Source: a virus
Virus record (IMG/VR): IMGVR_UViG_3300035698_004071
Span: 1 to 25,398 of that record
DNA: 25,398 bases
Direction: 5' to 3' (one strand)
The notes beneath the pieces are model-generated. The model made no database searches and was not told the origin of the DNA. It worked only from the letters and a program-made list of their open reading frames with translations. This document shows positions 23,455 to 25,398 of the stretch, piece after piece. Each line of letters opens with the position of its first letter. Within the stretch, counting starts at the first letter, position 1. Made by a program: the position numbers and the translations under genes.

Positions 23455-23643
23455 GTGATAAAAACATTATTATCATTTTTCGGATATGCAAAGGTGCCAA
23501 GAGCCGCAATAAGACTGTCTATTATCCAAGAGGATTTTTTTAAACGACTAATTGAAACAACAGGATCAGATGCGTTTAGCGGGTATTTAAAAAACCAAAA
23601 GACATTAACTGAATATCTAAGATCCGGTCAGTTGTTGTCATAG
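23455..23643 (+). CDS. Small hypothetical protein, GTG start
   Basis: A 62-residue protein. The GTG start at 23455 is set by GGAGG at 23446-23450. It starts 'MIKTLLSFFGYAKVP' and has two amphipathic helices ('RLSIIQEDFFKRLIE', 'LKNQKTLTEYLRSG'). No family is recognised. The codon use and tight spacing fit the small-gene run around it. Confidence 0.5.
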   Translation: MIKTLLSFFGYAKVPRAAIRLSIIQEDFFKRLIETTGSDAFSGYLKNQKTLTEYLRSGQLLS

Positions 23644-23663
23644 ATAGATTATGGGAGGATTAA

Positions 23664-23810
23664 ATGGATGAAATACTTATAAAACTAAAGAAGAAGCGAG
23701 CGGCGGTCTATGATGAAGCAACTGCAGCTCCCGCAGGATACATGCCGAACAAAGAGTTATGGGAAAAACATCGGATTTTAGAGACAGTTATTGAAGCATT
23801 GGAGGATTGA
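23664..23810 (+). CDS. Very small hypothetical protein
   Basis: A 48-residue protein with GGGAGG before the ATG at 23664. It is helical and charged ('MDEILIKLKKKRAAVYDEA', then 'ELWEKHRILETVIEALED'), with a 'PAGYMPN' turn between the two helices, so a helical hairpin is likely. Its stop abuts the ATG of the next gene, and its last codons (GGAGGAT) carry the ribosome site for it, which supports both being real. Confidence 0.55.
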   Translation: MDEILIKLKKKRAAVYDEATAAPAGYMPNKELWEKHRILETVIEALED

Positions 23811-23993
23811 ATGGAACACAAGAATAATGACAGGGAAGAAGTGTTGAAACGCTACAGGGATATGTCTCTAAAAGAATTGGTGAAGATGAGATTATATAGC
23901 AGTTATGTAAGCGGATGCGCCGAGCAAGTAATTTTCGAGAAAGTTGACCGCGCAAACGTGTCAATACGGCCAAGAAAGGAAGGGAAGGGATAG
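23811..23993 (+). CDS. Small basic protein, translationally coupled
   Basis: A 60-residue protein whose ATG follows the previous TGA directly. Residues 1-35 are charged and helical ('REEVLKRYRDMSLKELVKMR'). The C terminus is basic ('IRPRKEGKG'). The final GGAAGGGA codons serve as the ribosome site for the holin gene, so this gene and the holin are coupled. No family is recognised. A role tied to lysis timing is possible but rests on position only. Confidence 0.55.
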   Translation: MEHKNNDREEVLKRYRDMSLKELVKMRLYSSYVSGCAEQVIFEKVDRANVSIRPRKEGKG

Positions 23994-24434
23994 ATGGGAT
24001 TCTGGACAGGAATAAAAGCATTTTTTACGATAGCGCCCAAGGTTGCAGATGATGTATTCGACAAAGAGAAAGGTCTGCTTGTCAGGGCTGGTGGGTTTAT
24101 AGATGGTCTTAGTTATACAGATCAGGAAAAGGCACAGGATTTTACCCTGTTATCAAAAAACTTGCACGAATTTGTAAAGATGACACTTGCCGAATCAACC
24201 ATTAGGAGCAAAACAAGAAGGGAGATCTCTGTTTTGTGGGTAAAGGTTCAGCTTGGATTGGTGCTTATGGTTGCGATTACAATTCCGCTTGACAGAAAGG
24301 TGGCGGACTTTTATTTTAAATTAGCAACCTGTGATGTAATGCTGTATGGCACTTTTTCTGTACTCGCTTTTTTCGTTGGTGCGTATGCGTGGGGATCATA
24401 TATTAAAAAGGGAACAAACGAGCAACTAAAATAA
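23994..24434 (+). CDS. Holin, 3TM/GTA-like superfamily
   Basis: A 146-residue protein. 'DKEKGLLVRAGGFIDGLSYTDQEKAQ' (split about 23-48) and 'LHEFVKMTLAESTIRSKTRR' (about 57-76) are hallmark segments of the 3TM-type phage holin family. Two membrane segments follow, about 79-98 and 115-134, with a short loop between them. The N-terminal 'MGFWTGIKAFFTIAP' may form a further amphipathic membrane helix. The protein would form the membrane lesion that lets the M15 endolysin at 22111 reach the wall. It is the last + strand gene; its 3' end overlaps a tiny opposite-strand frame at 24400-24495. Confidence 0.8.
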   Translation: MGFWTGIKAFFTIAPKVADDVFDKEKGLLVRAGGFIDGLSYTDQEKAQDFTLLSKNLHEFVKMTLAESTIRSKTRREISVLWVKVQLGLVLMVAITIPLDRKVADFYFKLATCDVMLYGTFSVLAFFVGAYAWGSYIKKGTNEQLK

Positions 24435-24495
24435 AAGGGTACGGCACAGCAAAAGCTAAAATCAGTACAACCACAACAGCTAATATTGTTCTCAT
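24400..24495 (-). CDS. Tiny membrane peptide antisense to the holin end
   Basis: A 31-residue frame: ATG at 24495, stop at 24400. It has an excellent ribosome site, TAGGAGGGTAGC, ending right at the ATG. Almost the whole peptide is hydrophobic ('ILAVVVVLILAFAVPYPFIL'), a single membrane span with one Arg at each end. It overlaps the last 35 bases of the holin gene in antisense. The ribosome-site quality and the match to the site of the 25113 gene argue that it is real, though it is very short. Confidence 0.5.
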
Positions 24496-24504
24496 GCTAC
24501 CCTC

Positions 24505-24561
24505 CTATGGTTTTGGCTCTAATAGTTCGGGGTTCTCGTAGATGTTGCCGATGTTTATCAG
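24505..24561 (-). other. Short coding-like segment repeating the end of the 25241 gene
   Basis: On the minus strand, 24561 to 24505 reads 'LINIGNIYENPELLEPKP' then TAG. The core 'IGNIYENPEL' is also in the gene ending at 25241. Over the ten core codons the copies differ only at third positions (GGC/GGG, GAG/GAA, CCC/CCA, GAA/GAG, CTA/CTT). There is no ATG in frame before a stop at 24565-24567. It may use a CTG start, be joined by a -1 shift from the 24558 gene, or be a remnant. Confidence 0.4.
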
Positions 24562-24662
24562 TTCTTACTCTTAAAATAAAAGAACACAGCTATAATTATT
24601 GTGCAAAATGCCCACAAAATCCACGGGACATATTCAGCCAATTTTAAAAGATCGTGTTCCAT
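24558..24662 (-). CDS. Small single-span membrane protein
   Basis: A 34-residue frame from ATG 24662 to TGA 24558 with GGGAGGG 7 bases before the start. The ribosome site overlaps the stop of the upstream gene (24666). A short polar N terminus ('MEHDLLKLAEYVP') precedes one membrane span, 'WILWAFCTIIIAVFFYF', and a Lys-rich end. It could act as a small holin-like or anti-holin-like membrane protein, but nothing in the sequence proves it. Confidence 0.5.
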   Translation of the reverse strand: MEHDLLKLAEYVPWILWAFCTIIIAVFFYFKSKN

Positions 24663-24665
24663 GCC

Positions 24666-24857
24666 TTACCCTCCCGTACCCTCATTTTGGTTGTTTTGTT
24701 TCAGCCATTCGCCCACAAAAGATATATTGCAAAATATGCCTCTCCAAAAAACCATCCCCTCATATACGTCCATATCATTTCGTTTTGAGATAAAAACCGC
24801 AAACGGCAACTTATGTTCTTGAGGTACATTTTTTATTAACTCATAATTTTTGTTCAT
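24666..24857 (-). CDS. Small hypothetical protein, minus strand
   Basis: A 63-residue protein, ATG at 24857, with GGTGAG a few bases before it (a weaker site than its neighbours). It is a mixed alpha/beta sequence ('ELIKNVPQEHKLPFAVFIS', 'WRGIFCNISFVGEWLKQ'). Its stop lies 3 bases before the ATG of the 24662 gene, so the two are probably cotranscribed. No family is recognised. Confidence 0.5.
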   Translation of the reverse strand: MNKNYELIKNVPQEHKLPFAVFISKRNDMDVYEGMVFWRGIFCNISFVGEWLKQNNQNEGTGG

Positions 24858-24887
24858 ATCTCACCAAATCTCCCTCATAAAGTCAAG

Positions 24888-24917
24888 CCCCGTAACGGGG
24901 AACGAATCGGGAACGAG
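24888..24917. repeat. Palindrome with paired CGTTCCCC-type repeats, inverted orientation
   Basis: CCCCGTAACGGGG at 24888-24900 is a near-perfect palindrome. Overlapping it, CGGGGAACG (24896-24904) and CGGGAACG (24908-24915) are the reverse complement of the repeats at 25138-25157 and 25249-25267, with a start-to-start spacing close to 11 bases. The pair lies in a non-coding gap between two minus-strand genes. Confidence 0.6.
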
Positions 24918-24918
24918 G

Positions 24919-25113
24919 TTAAGCGATTCCCCTTTGGTTTCCGTCGAGAATTGCCTGGATCTTTGGATGAAGTTCATCTAAGGCCATTTTGTATCCAATA
25001 GCTATTCCTGCAACCACAGCAAGTCTTGGTGAAGATTTGAAACCACCCATTTCCAATGCATTAAATTTTATTTCGTCATATTTTCTATAGAATCTTTCTT
25101 CCAGTTCGCTCAT
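24919..25113 (-). CDS. Small hypothetical protein, minus strand
   Basis: A 64-residue protein with a TAGGAGGGTAGATA ribosome site just before the ATG at 25113. The first 25 residues are a charged helix ('MSELEERFYRKYDEIKFNA'). A Gly/Ala-rich, mildly hydrophobic stretch ('RLAVVAGIAIGYKMAL') and a final helix follow. It sits next to the attachment-like region. An excision or control role is conceivable, but it has no helix-turn-helix that I can recognise. Confidence 0.55.
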   Translation of the reverse strand: MSELEERFYRKYDEIKFNALEMGGFKSSPRLAVVAGIAIGYKMALDELHPKIQAILDGNQRGIA

Positions 25114-25134
25114 TATCTACCCTCCTATGTTTTG

Positions 25135-25157
25135 ACTCGTTCCCCACTCGTTCCCCA
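25135..25157. repeat. Left pair of arm-type repeats
   Basis: ACTCGTTTCCCC and ACTCGTTCCCC lie in tandem, 12 bases apart (the first has one extra T). They precede the tmRNA/tRNA-like core by about 37 bases. The same pair recurs on the other side of the core. Tandem arm sites flanking a core are how tyrosine-integrase attP sites are built. Confidence 0.65.
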
Positions 25158-25193
25158 CTATGGTACAACCCATTGATTTTATTAGTCCGACTG

Positions 25194-25221
25194 CGGGTTC
25201 GACTCCCGCCGCCTCCACCAT
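25194..25221 (+). other. Attachment-site core: 3' end of a tmRNA or tRNA gene
   Basis: A perfect T arm, GCGGG (25194-25198), TTCGACT loop, CCCGC (25206-25210), is followed by a 7-base 3' acceptor strand CGCCTCC (25211-25217), then A and CCA. No D arm, anticodon arm or 5' acceptor strand is found upstream, so it is a 3' fragment and not a complete RNA gene. The acceptor strand would pair with GGGGGCG (typical of tmRNA) or GGAGGCG (a tRNA-Ser type). Phages that integrate at such genes carry exactly this 3' piece in attP. Confidence 0.75.
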
Positions 25222-25240
25222 GATTTCAGTAACTTAGGGG

Positions 25241-25396
25241 TCATTTTTCGTTCCCCGCTCGTTCCCCAAGCTCTGGGTTTTCGTAGATGTTCCCGATGAT
25301 TTCAAGTGTCTGGTTTGTGTCATTAGTACACAAGCAAGGTATATAATCGGGATCGTTATTGACCGCTTTAATACAAAAGCATCCATCTTGAAAAAT
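25241..25396 (-). CDS. Partial hypothetical protein, runs off the right edge
   Basis: An open minus-strand frame from the window edge to TGA at 25241-25243, 51 residues, with its start outside. It reads 'FQDGCFCIKAVNNDPDYIPC', then 'LEIIGNIYENPEL' and a basic/acidic tail coded by the arm repeats. The 'IGNIYENPEL' core recurs at 24505-24561 with only synonymous changes, which supports it being translated. Three Cys residues in the first half may bind metal. Function is unknown. Confidence 0.55.
   Translation of the reverse strand: MFQDGCFCIKAVNNDPDYIPCLCTNDTNQTLEIIGNIYENPELGERAGNEK
25249..25267. repeat. Right pair of arm-type repeats
   Basis: CGTTCCCC at 25249-25256 and 25260-25267, 11 bases start to start. 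They mirror the left pair at 25138-25157. They lie within the last codons of the minus-strand frame ending at 25241. Confidence 0.65.
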
Positions 25397-25398
25397 CA

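Noticed and set aside
24585-24600. TATAAT-like box as a + strand promoter
   Set aside because: No -35 hexamer is found at 16-18 bases upstream and no + strand gene follows.
24599-24822. Two overlapping + strand frames of 64 and 73 residues
   Set aside because: They lie opposite minus-strand genes that have good ribosome sites and tight spacing; the + frames lack ribosome sites.
25194-25221. A complete tRNA gene
   Set aside because: Only the T arm, 3' acceptor strand and CCA are present; no matching 5' acceptor strand, D arm or anticodon arm is found upstream at the right distance.

Overview
The window reads as the late region of a temperate short-tailed (podovirus-like) phage or prophage of the class Caudoviricetes. 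The order on the + strand is classic: scaffold, capsid accessory proteins, major capsid protein, head-tail adaptor, tail nozzle, a run of ejection proteins ending in a 1542-residue giant, tail fibre and tailspike genes, then lysis. A terminase/portal block is expected to the left, and an integrase or control region to the right. No host gene is present. The endolysin has no wall-binding domain and three tail proteins carry Sec-type signal peptides, which fits a Gram-negative host better than a Gram-positive one. The sequence does not name the host.

Layout. 1-3.4 kb: a strong terminator, then the capsid assembly genes. 3.4-5.7 kb: a beta-helix protein directly behind the capsid gene, a small zinc-ribbon gene whose conserved end is out of frame, a terminator, and two tandem paralogous genes. 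5.7-8.6 kb: adaptor and nozzle. 8.6-14.9 kb: three ejection-type proteins; the largest has an HEIEH zincin motif between two ADP-ribosyltransferase-like segments and is a candidate injected 'polyvalent' effector. 14.9-21.8 kb: four fibre/spike genes, one with an adenovirus-shaft-like 17-residue repeat, one with a 27-residue repeat, and three starting with signal peptides. 21.9-24.4 kb: lysis region with a promoter/operator, an M15 endolysin, several small genes and a two-membrane-segment holin. 24.4-25.4 kb: small minus-strand genes converging on the holin, and a putative phage attachment site built on the 3' end of a tmRNA or tRNA gene, with paired CGTTCCCC-type repeats on both sides.

How it works together. 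Scaffold, coat and accessory proteins build the head. The adaptor and nozzle close it. The ejection proteins are carried in the head or tail and delivered with the DNA. The fibres and beta-helix spikes bind or degrade a surface glycan. The endolysin, holin and small membrane proteins release progeny. The attachment-like region says the phage can probably integrate. Most genes abut or overlap by a few bases, so the + strand block is probably one or a few long transcripts, broken by hairpins at about 61, 3330, 4741 and 21800 and restarted at about 22063.
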